Source: Macquaria australasica
Taxonomy: Eukaryota > Chordata > Actinopteri > Centrarchiformes > Percichthyidae
Direction of reading: 5' to 3'
NCBI GenBank assembly: GCA_005408345.1
Contig: SEMN01000134.1
Location: forward strand, 434,001-498,000
Length of the DNA stretch: 64,000 nt
The notes under the pieces are model-generated. The model was not told the DNA's origin, did no database searches, and saw only the letters and a program-made list of their open reading frames with translations. The translations under genes and the position numbers were made by a program. Below, piece after piece: positions 24,486-36,700 of this stretch. The first letter of the stretch is position 1; each line of letters opens with the position of its first letter.

Positions 24486-27400
24486 CTCTCTGATTTCCTC
24501 TGATTTTGTCCTCATTGATCTTTTCTGCAGCCTTCCTTCCTCTCTGTTTGGCGGTCAGCCGTCTTTCTATGTCATTATCAGTCAAACCTGTCCAGTGAAC
24601 TATACATATCATAAATACGCACAGAGGGGAGGGACTGACTTGTCCAAAGGACACGGCCATAAGGTTTTATAAGGTAACAATGACTCTGATAATGAAGCTT
24701 TTACTGTAATAATGAGTGCAAGTGAACTCCAGGGTGTTAATATGATTCTATTTCTGGACTATCTAAGGGTTTATGCTGAAATGACTTTCCCTTTATGGTT
24801 TATTGTTCATTTGGTTACCATAAATAAAAACTACTATAAATATCAGGATCTAGGGTACGATAAAACATTATAACATTACTGAAACATTATTATGTTCTTC
24901 TTAAACTAAAGACAACCTGCAGATAGACTGTAATATAGTTCTACTACTACTGGGCTGGGATGACAGTCCTAATCAAGACATTTAGAGTTACAAAAGGAAG
25001 TTAAAAGAGCAATACATAGATAAGATAAGAGAAGAGGCTAAGGTCTTTCTCTATTGGTTTAACAAGCCACATAAAACACGGTCACACTATTAATCTGTTT
25101 TGTAGTCATGATAAAAATCTGCACATCTGCATCTACACAGCAAGACTTCAGTTATATAAGCTTTGTTTTGTCTTCTGTGTCAAAACTGCATGATTGTGAC
25201 AATTATTTGAGTCTCCAGTTTATTAAATCAAGAGGCCGTGCTTCTAGTTTATTCTATGGATGCTTTGATTTTTTGACTATGAAGCTCAACGTCTCACCAT
25301 CTTTAAGACGGACAGATTAACTGCAGTCAAACAAGTGATTGAAGATTTCTTTAAAACTTCATGCAAATTTCAATCATCTTATTTCTGCTAATACAGGCTC
25401 GACACACATCACCACTCTCACATCTGTACAGTAAATATGTAGCTGGAGCCAGCAGCCGGTTAAAAACCAATCCGCCTACCAGCGTATTCTTTGGATACCA
25501 TCCGATCAAAAACTGAAGTGTAAAAACTGAAGTTGTTTTATGTGGAGTTATGCACTGGACTATTTCATGGCTGGGCGCAACGACTTCCTGGAGTCTCTGC
25601 TGGTTGTCAGTCAACCTCACAGTTATGAGACATCTCCAGGAAGTCACTTTAGAGGTGCTGGTGGCTTGTAGGTGGATTTTGTTACATTTGGACAGAGCCA
25701 GGCTAGCTGTAATCTCCAGTCTTTATGCTAAGCGCATTTCCCAAAATGATGAGCTATTCCTTTCATACCTGTCCTTGGCATGTTGACTTGACCTCTCCAC
25801 TACAACAATAGAAGGTCAGGTAGGTTTAACTGCGTTACCCTTTAACAACATGGTGTGACAGGGCAAAAACACCACAGGTGCAAGAGGGGAAAAGATTATC
25901 TCGGTTATTAGCACAAATAGTTGTAGCTATCTCCTTTTTATCTATAGATTTTCTGAGGAAAACCAACATTTCTTCCAGCGACCATGCTCCGTGTTGGCTT
26001 CATGTCAGATGAGTTGCATAATATTTGGAATAAGTGGATTTAATTTTCTACACAGACTTTGATTTTTGATGAGAAGGGTCAGCTATCCCTGCCAGGACCC
26101 ATGACAGGATTAGAAAAGGCATTTGGTGTAACAACTACCCAAGACTTTTTACCACTACTGTCCTTATGTGACGAATTACAGACATTAATACTGCCTCTAA
26201 TCCTGCCTGCATAAGTGCTGTATCAGATCTCGAATGCTGCAGAACTATGAACACTGTCATCATAATTACCATAATCCAGATATGAGGTCAAACAGCCTTT
26301 ACAGTCTGCTATCTTCCCTCAAGGACATTAACTCGGAAGCATGGCTGAAGCATGGCTTTTATCTCCCCCGATCTATGCTAATCTTTGAACAGGCTTAGTT
26401 GGGCTGAACAGTTTGTCCCGTAGTTGCCCTTCTGCATATGCAAAAACACCATGACAGTCTGTACAAACAATTAAAAACGCACTTGACCTGGGACCATCTT
26501 GCTTCTTTGTCTCAAGAAAAGGTGCAACAGACAGGATTTTCATTAAAGATCTCTGAACACAAACAAGGCTGGTACTTATTTAGAAGCCTGAGACAGAGAA
26601 AAAGATGTTTCAGGTGAGCTCCTGTAGCTGGAAAAAAAGAAAGGTGAATCACGTGAGGAGAAGATGCATGAGAAAAGTGCTCAGCTATTTGTCAAACTGC
26701 TAAAAGTAAAATTCTGGACTTAAGTGAACAACAGTAAAAATCCTTCTCTTTTATTCCTTCTATTTATCAAATTTCTTACAACTCAAAAATGCTCTTAAAT
26801 TTAAGAAAGCTCCAGAGGTCTCTTAAATGGCGTAGATCCCAGATAACTACAAAAAACAGAGGTGAATATACAGCTTCTGAGACCTGTTTTGGAGTGACAA
26901 AATATGATTAATCATTGAATAATATATTACTGGACTAATATTCTGTGGTTTTTCTGTGGCATTTGATTTGAACATCTGATCGGATGCAACACAACTTTTT
27001 CTTTTCTTTTTCTTTACTATAAATATATGAGAGAGATATTAAGGATTTAACAAAAAAATGATGTTACATGTGTTTTTGCTGATTTCTTTCAAAGAATGAA
27101 TAATTCCTGCTAAGAGCATACAAGTGATTACATTACAGTATCAAAGATTACACGTAAGTCTCAAAGGAGGGAATAGAATAAACAACCAGACAGGGTGTAG
27201 GGAGACAGGGCTGCGTTCATATCCCACCAACTGGAGCAATAGACCACCAGATGGATGTTACTGATTGCTGCTTTAATGGCTGATCAGAGCGCACAAACAT
27301 GATTTGGCAGCACGTGCAGTCAGGAGGAGAGAGATCTCTATGTGGTGTTTTGGGTTGGGGCAGCACAGTATGTGAGTTTGGATTAAAAGGATTTGTAGTC

Positions 27401-28500
27401 AAAGCCTGTTGGATTTTCCATGACACCTGTCTTTTTTATTTGGATGTATGCCATATATCACCAGGTAAATCGCATTGTCTTTTGAGTTCATCTTAGCTGT
27501 AAGGTTAATCTGTTACTTGATGTTTTATAGTACATGATTATAAGTACTTGGCAGTTGTCTGGGTAGCTAAATTGGTCTATGATATCTGATAACGAGCACA
27601 CTATGTGCACTTTCTCCTGCTTCCTTTCTCTTCTTCCCAACAGGCTGTTGAATCTGGAGAAGTCACCATGGCTGTAATGTATTTTGTAATATATTGTAAT
27701 GTATTTAAGGATAAGGCTAGCATTGTTCTATATTTTCCTAATGACAAGAAATCCCATAAAAAAGACCAAAACCAAACAGTGTGTTAGCCCGTCTCTCAGT
27801 ACTCTCCGAGATCCAAAATCTCAATTCATTTCAATTCAATTCACCTTACTTATTTTATCAGGTAAATACACAGTATCAGCACAGCGCAAGGGAGTCATGG
27901 GTGCATTTTAAAAAAAAAACAACCATAAAAAGTAAGTAATTAATTTAACAATACAGGTGAATGTATGATGAGAGGTAACCATCCTGGGATTTATCAATCT
28001 ATCATTTGTGCATAAGTACACCAATGTTTTTAAAAAATTAGCACAAAGTTAATGCAATTTATTGCTAAATCCAGACCTATGGGTCAACTGCTTGATGTGT
28101 GAGCTCTGCTGTTCCCTTGTGGTCATTTTTCAGAGGTGCAACAAAAAATGATGATTGTCAATTTAAAAGATCATTTTGCAAGTCAAGAAAGTCGCAGTTT
28201 GTCCTAAAGACAGTAAAGTGCCATTTAGTTTTGTGTGAAACCGCTCGTCTCGCACTGTAAAGACCGAACAAGACCCGTTGCCAGTCCACAACGAGCAAGA
28301 CCACATCCCAGCACGAAACACACAGGCATCGCAGCTTCGACGGCTCTGGGGCAGCTTCCACTTTCTAATTACGTACTTTCAGAGTCTTATACTTTTTCTA
28401 GTTCTGCGACAAACCGCGAATTTCTTGACCTGCAAAATCATCATTTAAATTGACAAACATTAATTCATGGCACAATTCAAACGGGACCACAAAATAATGA
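24486..28500. other. Intergenic region between plb1 (minus) and ypel5 (plus), divergent starts
   Basis: About 4 kb with no supportable gene. It should contain the plb1 promoter at its left edge and upstream elements of ypel5 at its right. Recognisable content is limited to a MITE fragment (25645-25763) and an 'AATTCATTTCAATTCAATTC' segment near 27823-27850 that resembles the start of a common fish repeat. Open frames here are under 110 codons and show no family likeness. Confidence 0.6.
25645..25763 (-). mobile_element. Internally deleted copy of the MITE at 12756-13212
   Basis: Contains 'AGAGCCAGGCTAGCTGTAAT', then 'CCAGTCTTTATGCTAAGCGC', and ends ATTTCCCAAAATGATGAGCT followed by ATTCCTT, the inverse of the terminus of the complete copy. 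Left limit approximate. Confidence 0.7.
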
Positions 28501-28733
28501 TTTGTCCGTCGCCCTTGACTACCGTCCCACCGGAAGGGGAGGGACTTCTCCTCTCTCGTAACCACTGGCTGGCTGCATCAACTGCTCCCCTCTTAACGAC
28601 GACAGCAGAGGAGACGAGGACCTCTTAAATCAACCGCGAGTAAACATTTTATCATTTATTTGAAGTCACCTCAACGAGACAAATCTCCGTTTCTTCTCCC
28701 AACTGCTGTTCCGCCAGCTAACGGTATTACGAG
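28500..28733 (+). promoter_or_regulatory. ypel5: ypel5 promoter and first non-coding exon
   Basis: A local rise in G+C and CG dinucleotides (about 28500-28760) on an AT-rich background, ending with a consensus donor: ATTACGAG|GTGAGAA at 28733/28734. This fits the 5' UTR exon of ypel5, whose ATG lies about 900 bp downstream behind an intron. The transcription start cannot be fixed from sequence; the exon start is a guess. Confidence 0.5.
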
Positions 28734-29262
28734 GTGAGAAATTCGGCTTGGACTCGACCGTTGTTCGGCCTAACTGTTAGCTGTTATCTGGATACCTCTG
28801 ACACTTATTCCTTACAGGGCTTTTCTGGCAGGCTATCAAGCAGACCTCAGTGTTGCTTTTCTGATTTCATAAAACGTACAGCTTTTGCTAGTTCATGACC
28901 CACAGTGATATTTTCCCCGTGTCTTTTGCTTAACCTTGTTATTGACATACCTGACCTAATGATGCCTTCAGGTGAGTCCTAGAAATCCCAGCATTTGAGG
29001 GTGAAAGTCGTAAATAGTACATAATAAGTACAAAATTCATCTTAAACTGTATGGTTAGTTTGTGTTGCAGAGGCAATAAATGGGATAATATCCGACATAT
29101 ATTTCTGAACAGATAATGGCTGTAAATACCTGACATTAGTATAACAGTGAACTGACTATACATTATTAAAGGTTGACATGGTCTCTCCCATTTTTCATCA
29201 GGACTCGCCCCTTAAATGCCACACCTTTTAGAAACAGTGTATGTATTTATATGTCACAATAT

Positions 29263-29264
<2 letters not shown>

Positions 29265-29311
<47 letters not shown>
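29265..29311. repeat. (AT)n microsatellite
   Basis: About 23 AT units in the inferred 5' UTR intron of ypel5. Confidence 0.95.
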
Positions 29312-29313
<2 letters not shown>

Positions 29314-29642
29314 AAGATCAGACTGGAATGTCTTTGGCAAATCCAGAAAATTAGATACCGGAGAAATCAAGGTACTTTATCATGATGCAAGGTAGTTGAT
29401 TTGCACCATGCCCCAAAATGGCCTAATACAAGAGATATTAAAGGGAGAGCTACCACAGTATAAAAGATATAGTAAAATCTCTGACATTTTACAGTTTACA
29501 TCATCATATTGCTCACCCATAAAAAGAAAATACAATTTTCTCTTGTTGTATTTACTTGGTTGGCCCCACTTGCTACAGACATGTGTGTTACATCATCTAA
29601 CAAGGCTACCTTCTTTGTTTTTACCTACTGGTGAAAGACAAA

Positions 29643-30516
29643 ATGGGGCGGATCTTCTTGGATCACATTGGTGGGACTCGCCTCTTCTCCTGTGCCAACT
29701 GTGACACCATTCTGACCAACCGAGCTGAACTCATCTCCACACGCTTCACTGGAGCCACCGGCCGAGCTTTCCTGTTTAACAAGGTACCTGCACATCATTT
29801 CCTTCACCTGGATAATGGATAACAGGACTGTCACACTTGACTTGATAGTGAGGATGGGATGACTGTGGATGTGATTAGCTGATACAATTAGGCCATTAAT
29901 CAATTAGTTCATCTGCAACTAGTTTTCCAACAAAATGCCAGACATTAGATGGTTCCAGCTTCTCAAATCTTTGGGTGTGTGTGATCAGACAAAAAATAAT
30001 AATAATTTAAAGACATCAGCTTGGGCTCTGATATTTTTTGTGCTTTTTTTCACTATTTTTTGACATTTCATAGACTAAACAATTAATCAAGAAACAAAAA
30101 TAATTGTAGTTGCCACCCTAAATGTCATTTTAATTAATTCATTTTGCAAATGCATCTGGTCCTCACCTATCAGATTTTGAAATGTTTTCTAAAATGTGTT
30201 AAGACTTGCTGAAATTTGCTTGAAAACCCTAAAAAAATTATCTGTAGAAAAGCAACTAACTGTTACAGTGAGATATCTGACGGCTGCCCTCCAGGTTGTG
30301 AATCTGCAGCACAGCGAGGTCCAAGACAGAGTCATGCTGACGGGAAGACACATGGTGCGGGACGTCAGCTGCAAGAACTGCAACAGCAAGCTAGGCTGGA
30401 TGTACGAGTTCGCCACCGAGGAAAGCCAGCGCTACAAGGAGGGCCGTGTCATCCTGGAGAGGGCGCTGGTGAGGGAGAGCGAAGGCTTCGAGCATGTTCC
30501 CTCTGACAACTCCTGA
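29643..30516 (+). CDS. ypel5: Yippee-like 5, two coding exons
   Basis: Small zinc-binding protein of the Yippee fold. In mammals YPEL5 associates with the muskelin/GID (CTLH) E3 ligase complex and with centrosome/spindle structures. Exons: 29643-29783 (47 codons) and 30295-30516 (73 codons plus TGA at 30514-30516), with donor AAG|GTACCT and acceptor CCTCCAG|GTTGTG, phase 0. The Yippee signature C-x2-C-x52-C-x2-C is exact, with Cys17, Cys20, Cys73 and Cys76. The protein is 120 residues. Human YPEL5 is 121, and the difference is one Glu in the C-terminal tail (EGFEHVPSDNS here). The start ATG is supported by the conserved MGRIFLDHIGGTRLF. The 511-bp intron carries a copy of the dispersed repeat (29886-30118). 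Confidence 0.97.
29886..30118 (-). repeat. Dispersed MITE-like repeat, copy B
   Basis: Minus-oriented and internally shortened. The left end has CATTAATCAATTAGTTCATC and the right end has AATAATTGTAGTTGCCACCC, matching the inverted ends of copies at 36338 and 46745. It sits in the ypel5 coding intron. Confidence 0.65.
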
Positions 30517-31580
30517 GTTCACTTCCGTTGCTGTTACAATTCTCAACCCGTGCAAACTACAGCTTTTCCTTTAGCAGCAGTGCATGGATTTGCATGGACA
30601 GTGTGCCCTTTGTGAGTAGAGCTACACCAAAATAGTATCACAGGCCGGGTCTTTGTGGGAAGTTTAAACAAGAAGCGGTGGACGTGTTCCCATAACTTTA
30701 AACATCTAAGAATTTCTCCTGTGATGGGTAATAATACCATTGTTTCTCTACCCATTTAAAATCACCTGCAGTTCCAATATGTGCACAACAGGCGGTGATG
30801 TTTGTAAGATGTGTTGGTGTGGTGGGACTTTGGAGAGGATTCGCTCCTGCTGCCCTACAAAAAGCTCAGACAGATGGACAGATTGTTATGCAGAGGTTTG
30901 AATAGTCCTTAACGGCACTGGTGAATTCTGACTCAAAACAGAAGATTGGATTAAGACTGTTGAGACTGATTTAGTGAAATGAAATCTGTTTGCATAAAGA
31001 GTTGGTCACTAAGCAGCATGCTGCAATACATTCCTTTACTGACAAGTGTTCAACCTGACACTTTGCCAGAAGTTCTTTATTTCAAATAAGTATTAAGTTA
31101 CTTTTCTTTATTATTAGTTGCAGGAGATTGTCCCCTAGAATAAAAGAACATTATCAAAGTAAACAGAATTTTAAAATGAAAAAAGAAAAAAACGGTAAAC
31201 TGTAATATTAATGTTAATCGCCTTGATCATATTCTTGATGTTATTTTTGCTGAACCAGGTTTAAGTTTTCACCTATAAACAGTTCAGACATCCCCACTTT
31301 ATTTTATGTTATGATAAAGGTGATCAGAACATGTTTTACAGTGATGGAAAAAAGGCAACTATTGTCTTCTGCATTTCAATACACTCTTGCTGTGAACGTT
31401 CCAGCCGTGTGCTGTTCATTTTTAGACATTTAATTCAAAAGTTTCACAGTGATTTCTTTTCAGTTATTCAAATATGGAAATTGACTGATGGCAATTGGCA
31501 AATTATTTGAATGAAACGTAGAACATGTTTTTTTGTTTTTTTTTGTCAAAAATAAATACATTCAAACAGTATTTAGTCAT
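30517..31580 (+). other. ypel5: ypel5 3' UTR
   Basis: Unbroken non-coding sequence from the stop to a canonical AATAAA at 31551-31556, with a weaker alternative GAATAAAAG near 31138. An AT-rich tail follows. The length of about 1 kb is an inference from the signal position. Confidence 0.5.
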
Positions 31581-33530
31581 TGGATCTGCGTTTTCTTACT
31601 GTATGTGACTTGTATCTGATCATAAAAAGATTTGAATATTGTGTCCTGCCTGAACCACCACTAAATATTATTTTTTTAAATGTATTATTTTATTTATTTA
31701 CATTAAAGTAATGTGAGATCTGATAATGCTGCCCTACTGCCATGCAGCTCACCAGTATTTGTATTGTTAGCTTATATAGTTGTTAGTACCACTGGCCTAT
31801 ACTGTGTTTTTATTAAAAACTCAGATAGGCAAGTCAGTGTCGGCAACCTCCCATATCATGGAGATCACTTTTAAGCTTTTACCCACTTGTGCAAATGTTT
31901 TAAGATTAAATACTTGCAATTTGTGTCATGAAAATGGTGAAATACAAAATTGGTGTGTGAATATCTGTCAGAAAAGGCATCCATTAAAATCCTAAAACTG
32001 GATACATACAAACTACCTTACCTAAAATGTTCATTTTTTTTGCAAAAATGCTGGCACCTCACTTTTTAAAGCGATCCAGTACTACATGCAAAGAACTCCC
32101 TTGAACATTACAGTTTAATTACGCTGATTAATCAACACCTTTCTGACACACCAGAAATGTTTGACAAAGTAAAAGGAAATCTTAACTTGAAGTCAATGGT
32201 TGAGAGCTCCCACACAGACACACCCACAAAAAACACAGTAAGTATAGCTTGAGTTAGGATTTCCTGTCGAACTACATTTTCAAAGATAATAAATTAACTT
32301 TCATAATGACAACACTTATTGCAAGACTACCGCTGTGGATTTCCTCATAGCATAAACCTTTGTCCTTGCAAAGTAGTCCCGTTTCACAGTGATTAGGTCA
32401 CGCAGCGTTCCCGGAACAACCCTTGCGGGGAATCTAAAAACGCCCTCGTTACCTGTGATTAAGGAGCAGATTACATCTAAAAGAGTATTTTTAGTGATGC
32501 TACAGGTGACTGCTGTCTGCCCGGAATGATGAAACAAACGCTGAAACCCAACATTTCCGCCTAAGGTGCCGCTCCACTCGGCCCTTCTCAGTTTAAACGC
32601 TGGTTTTCCCCGCAGGAAACATGTTATCATATGTTATCATTCCCAGCCATGTGGCTGAATCACGGGCATTTATGCAGAGCACATAAATTCAGGGTTTTGA
32701 TAGCTTTCCTATTTTTAGAATAGGCTATTGGATTGATGTAATGTATTGTTTGACTTTTGCAAGTGATAGAATCAAGCTGATGATACAGTATTGATTTGCT
32801 CTGGCAGAAGGGTAAGTTAAAAAAAAAGCCAAACAATACATTTTTTCATAGGATACTGGGAAATAAATACACAGACATCTTGCCAAAAGTACAAATAAAT
32901 GGCATAAAACTTCTGGAACCAGTTGACAAAATGAGCTTTTTATATCTTTGTAGAAATACCTTTGAGGGATGAAAACGAAAGAATCATTTAAAAAAAAAAT
33001 CATAAAAGTTACTTCCCATATCAGATATTAAGAATGCACCGTATTTTGTAAAGTTAAGTAAGGTTGTTCCAGTTGGGAACAGAGACTATTTCTTAAATAA
33101 AGCATATCACGATTGTTATTATTCTTTTTAGAGGGAAAACAGATCAGACCAGCACCAGTGACAACAGGATCCAGTGGTAGTGAAGTCAGTTCAGATATAT
33201 AGGAATACCTTGATTACACTTGATTGAAGAGCTGATTAACCTGATAAATTCCATGAATAAACCACTTTTCCAAGAATAACGATGTGTGTTTATATAACAT
33301 GTCTCTGTTGTTCCAGCTGTAATATCTGTGAGGGGAGAAATTACGTTTATGAATTAAAGACCACGAAAGGAGCATTTGTTGGTGAAAATCTGACAGTTTT
33401 AAGGGAATTTAGGCCTCCAAGTTTTGAGAACAAGCGGGTAGGAATAAAATTAAAAATAGAAGTTTTAATCCAATTCATCTTGAAAGTATTATTAAGGGTT
33501 GGAAAACCGACGTCAATGTCGAGGCGACGA
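31581..33530. other. Intergenic region between ypel5 and slc35a1
   Basis: About 2 kb, AT-rich, without a recognisable gene or clear repeat. Open frames on either strand are short and unlike any family I know. The right edge becomes richer in CG as the slc35a1 promoter begins. Confidence 0.5.
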
Positions 33531-33563
33531 AAACAAACACCCCTTCGTAAAGTCGACTCGCGC

Positions 33564-33582
33564 TGCATTCTGGGAAATGTAG
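33564..33582 (-). promoter_or_regulatory. slc35a1: ZNF143/STAF-type site in the slc35a1 promoter
   Basis: The minus strand reads CTACATTTCCCAGAATGCA, a close match to the vertebrate SBS consensus (ACTACAATTCCCAGAATGCA) bound by ZNF143. It lies about 160 bp upstream of the slc35a1 ATG in a CG-rich segment (about 33500-33740), where such sites usually fall in housekeeping promoters. Confidence 0.65.
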
Positions 33583-33738
33583 GAAGTCCATGCCAGGCAG
33601 CAGCAGCCAAACCAGGCACAGTTTGACGCGTAGCTGGTCGGGATCCACACTGGATACGCGTGTTAGGTTTCATGGCATGTGAAGAGGGCCGGATAACCGA
33701 CTTCCCTGCCACCCGGACGGACAGAAACCAGAGCAGCT

Positions 33739-36700
33739 ATGGCTGGCGGTGAGTTTTAACCAGTGAATAACGTTAGAAGCTAGGCTAATGTTAGCTGTCG
33801 GAGACCCGGGTTTATATATATATAGTCTGGTTTCCAGTTAAATGCCTATTTCTAGTGTGGCGTTGCCGCTAGACATGTTTCGTTGCTATTGTCGCTCCCT
33901 TCTCTCTTCTCAGAAAATGTGAGCGTGGCCTTCAAAGTGTACTGCCTGACAGTGATGACACTGGTGGCGGCTACATACACGGTGGCACTGCGGTACACCA
34001 GGACCATGTCAGCGGGGGATCTGTACTTCTCCACGACAGCGGTGTTCATCACCGAGGTCATTAAACTAATACTGAGCCTGGGGATGCTGACGAAGTAAGT
34101 GTTTGTCACTGTTACACGCCGTGTCACGCGTTTGACCACACGAGTATACGTGAACATTTCACCCTGAACGTGGAAGAGGGTTTTTATAATCCCCACTGCA
34201 AGTGGGAAAAGGTGGCAAAGTTTAGTTTACTAACGCACAAGACGAAGAAAAGCAGCAAATCCTCACAGTTAAGAAATTGGAAGTAGGTCATTAGGTTTGG
34301 CATTTTTTGCTTGAAAAATAACAAAGTGAAACTGTGTAACATTTTGAAAGATGAAATAACACACTGTTCTTACAAACGTATAGTTGAATTCATTAGCAAT
34401 AAATTGCACCCTCGCTGGGTGTGGTATGACCAGTAGTTTACAGCAGCTGCTGTGTAACTGACATTAATGAGTAAATTTTACTCTTCTCTACTTGTGCTTG
34501 TGTTACACTACATTTTAACATGTCTTTAAACAGTTTATGCATTATCGAAATAGTTAGTTATTATAGTTATTTCAACTGTACGCTGTTGACCACAGGAGTG
34601 TAATTGATTGAACAACTTTTTTGAACAAAAAGTGCCAAAGTTTCCTTAGTTACTGATTCTAAATTGGAAGGATTTACCGCTTCTCTTTGTTTTATGTGAT
34701 AGTTAACCAAATATCTTTGGGTGTTTGGAGTGTCTTTTGGACAAAACAAGCAATATGAAGACGTCACCTACTCACCTTGGGCTTTAGGAAAGTATGATGG
34801 CCATTTTCTTGCATTTTATAGACCAAATGATTAATCCATTAATCAAGAATAATTGGCAGATCAATTGATAATGAAAATAATACATTTATAGACAGTCTAG
34901 AGGTAAAGGGATGTTATCATAGGGACGGATGACGTGAAACACAGCAGTCCATGTGTATTTTCATATTTGTTGAGAAAGTGAGAGCGTATTATTGGTCAGG
35001 TGAGATGTAACAACAGGGACCAGATTCACATAAGAATTGCTTTTATTCCCCTAAACCTCAGACCTTAGTGGCCTCGTGGGATTAGTTGTCTGCTGACTGT
35101 GACTTCAGCTGAGAGATCAGGACTGTTATTCTAACTCACGTGAAATGTATGTGTATATATACATACAGTATAGTGTCTTTCTTTAATCTCTTGAGGAGCA
35201 AGGTTTGCTTACACTTAAACAAACTTTTTATTAAGTCAAACTTTATTTTCCTAGTGCCTTTCATACACATACAAGTGCTTTACAGGTGCTAATAGGTGCA
35301 TGCTAATAGTTAGATAATTGATATAATAATGATATACTATAGCAAGAAATATATAAGATTTAAATTTAAATAGAAATGATAAAAGTGAAACAAAAATAAG
35401 GGAAAGTAAAATCCATAAAAGACAACAAAAACATGGGGGGGAAATTAAATGAAGGCTTTAAAACATTAAACATTCTTATCAGAAGCAAATCTAAAGAGCT
35501 AAGTTTTAAGTACGTTTGAAGATAGAAGAAGAATTTTTTTGTCACTTTGGATCAACAAAAAAATTTGGGTCAGAGGACCTGAGCTGCCTTCCTGGTTCGT
35601 ACATTGCAAGACACTGTTGTCAGTCTTCTGTGCTTAAACACGTGTAGATTTTAGTAGAAAATTCAAGAACAGTGATTCAACATCTTACAATACTTGGCAT
35701 CCCCGGGGAGGCAAAGAGGAAGGCCATCAGATCCGCTACTGAAGCTGCAGAGAAAGCCACCAGGTGGCTATGGATCAAGAGGGAAGATCCGTGGGCGAAT
35801 GTTGCTGGGACGCAAGCTGGGATTTGATCAACCCCGACTGGGTCACCTGGGTGAGGGTGTCTGATGTTGAAACACCCGAGGACCCCAGGTTCCATTACCA
35901 ATGATGCGTCCCAGCGCATCTACAGGATGTATCTTTCATCATGAGTGGAAATGTCTATTTAAGTGAACCACCTAAAGTATTTACACTTCTTCTTCATCAG
36001 TCTGTTTTCATGTCTCCTCTCCCAGAGAAACAGGAAGCCCCGTCAGACTGAAGAATGCCATAGTGGAACATATATTCTGCAGCCCAAAAGAACTGCTGAA
36101 GCTGAGCGTGCCCTCGATAGTGTATGCAGTTCAGAATAATATGGCCTTTCTTGCCTTAAGTAACCTCGATGCAGCAGTTTATCAGGTATGAACTGAATCC
36201 TGTTTTTTTTTTAAATTTTTGGTCATGTTTAAACACAATGGCTGGGTGTGGATTGTTGATTAACCTGTTGTCTGTGCTACACCCACTGACATTACAATGT
36301 AGAGAGCTACCTAGAACAGTTACTTCAGTGACAGTAATGAGAGCTGCAGCTAACGAATATTTTCATTATCAGTTAAACGGCTGATTGTTTTCTCGATTAA
36401 TCGCCAAGTCTGTAAAATGCCAGAAGGTGACGTCTTCAAACGTCTTGATTTGACTGAGAAACAGTCCAAAAAACAAAAAGATTCAGTTTACAATTATATA
36501 AAACAGAGAAAAGCAGCAAATCCTCACATTGGAGAAGTTGAAACCAGAGAATGTTTGGAGCTTTTACTAAACAAACAAAAAAAAAGACTTAAATGATCAG
36601 TCGATTGTCAAATTAGTTGCTGATTAATTTTCTGTCGTTCGACTAATCATTGCATCTCTAATAAACACAACTGTTTAGTAGCTGTTTTACTGTTTGGTGT

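Noticed and set aside
26040..26560. Plus-strand stretch that looks briefly coding (DEKGQLSLPGPMTG...) between plb1 and ypel5
   Set aside because: Possibly a decayed LINE ORF2, but I could not match a diagnostic motif and stops interrupt it, so I do not call it.
33282..33712. Open frames of 114 and 121 codons on opposite strands upstream of slc35a1
   Set aside because: Both overlap the CG-rich promoter and neither resembles a protein; slc35a1 starts downstream at a conserved short first exon.
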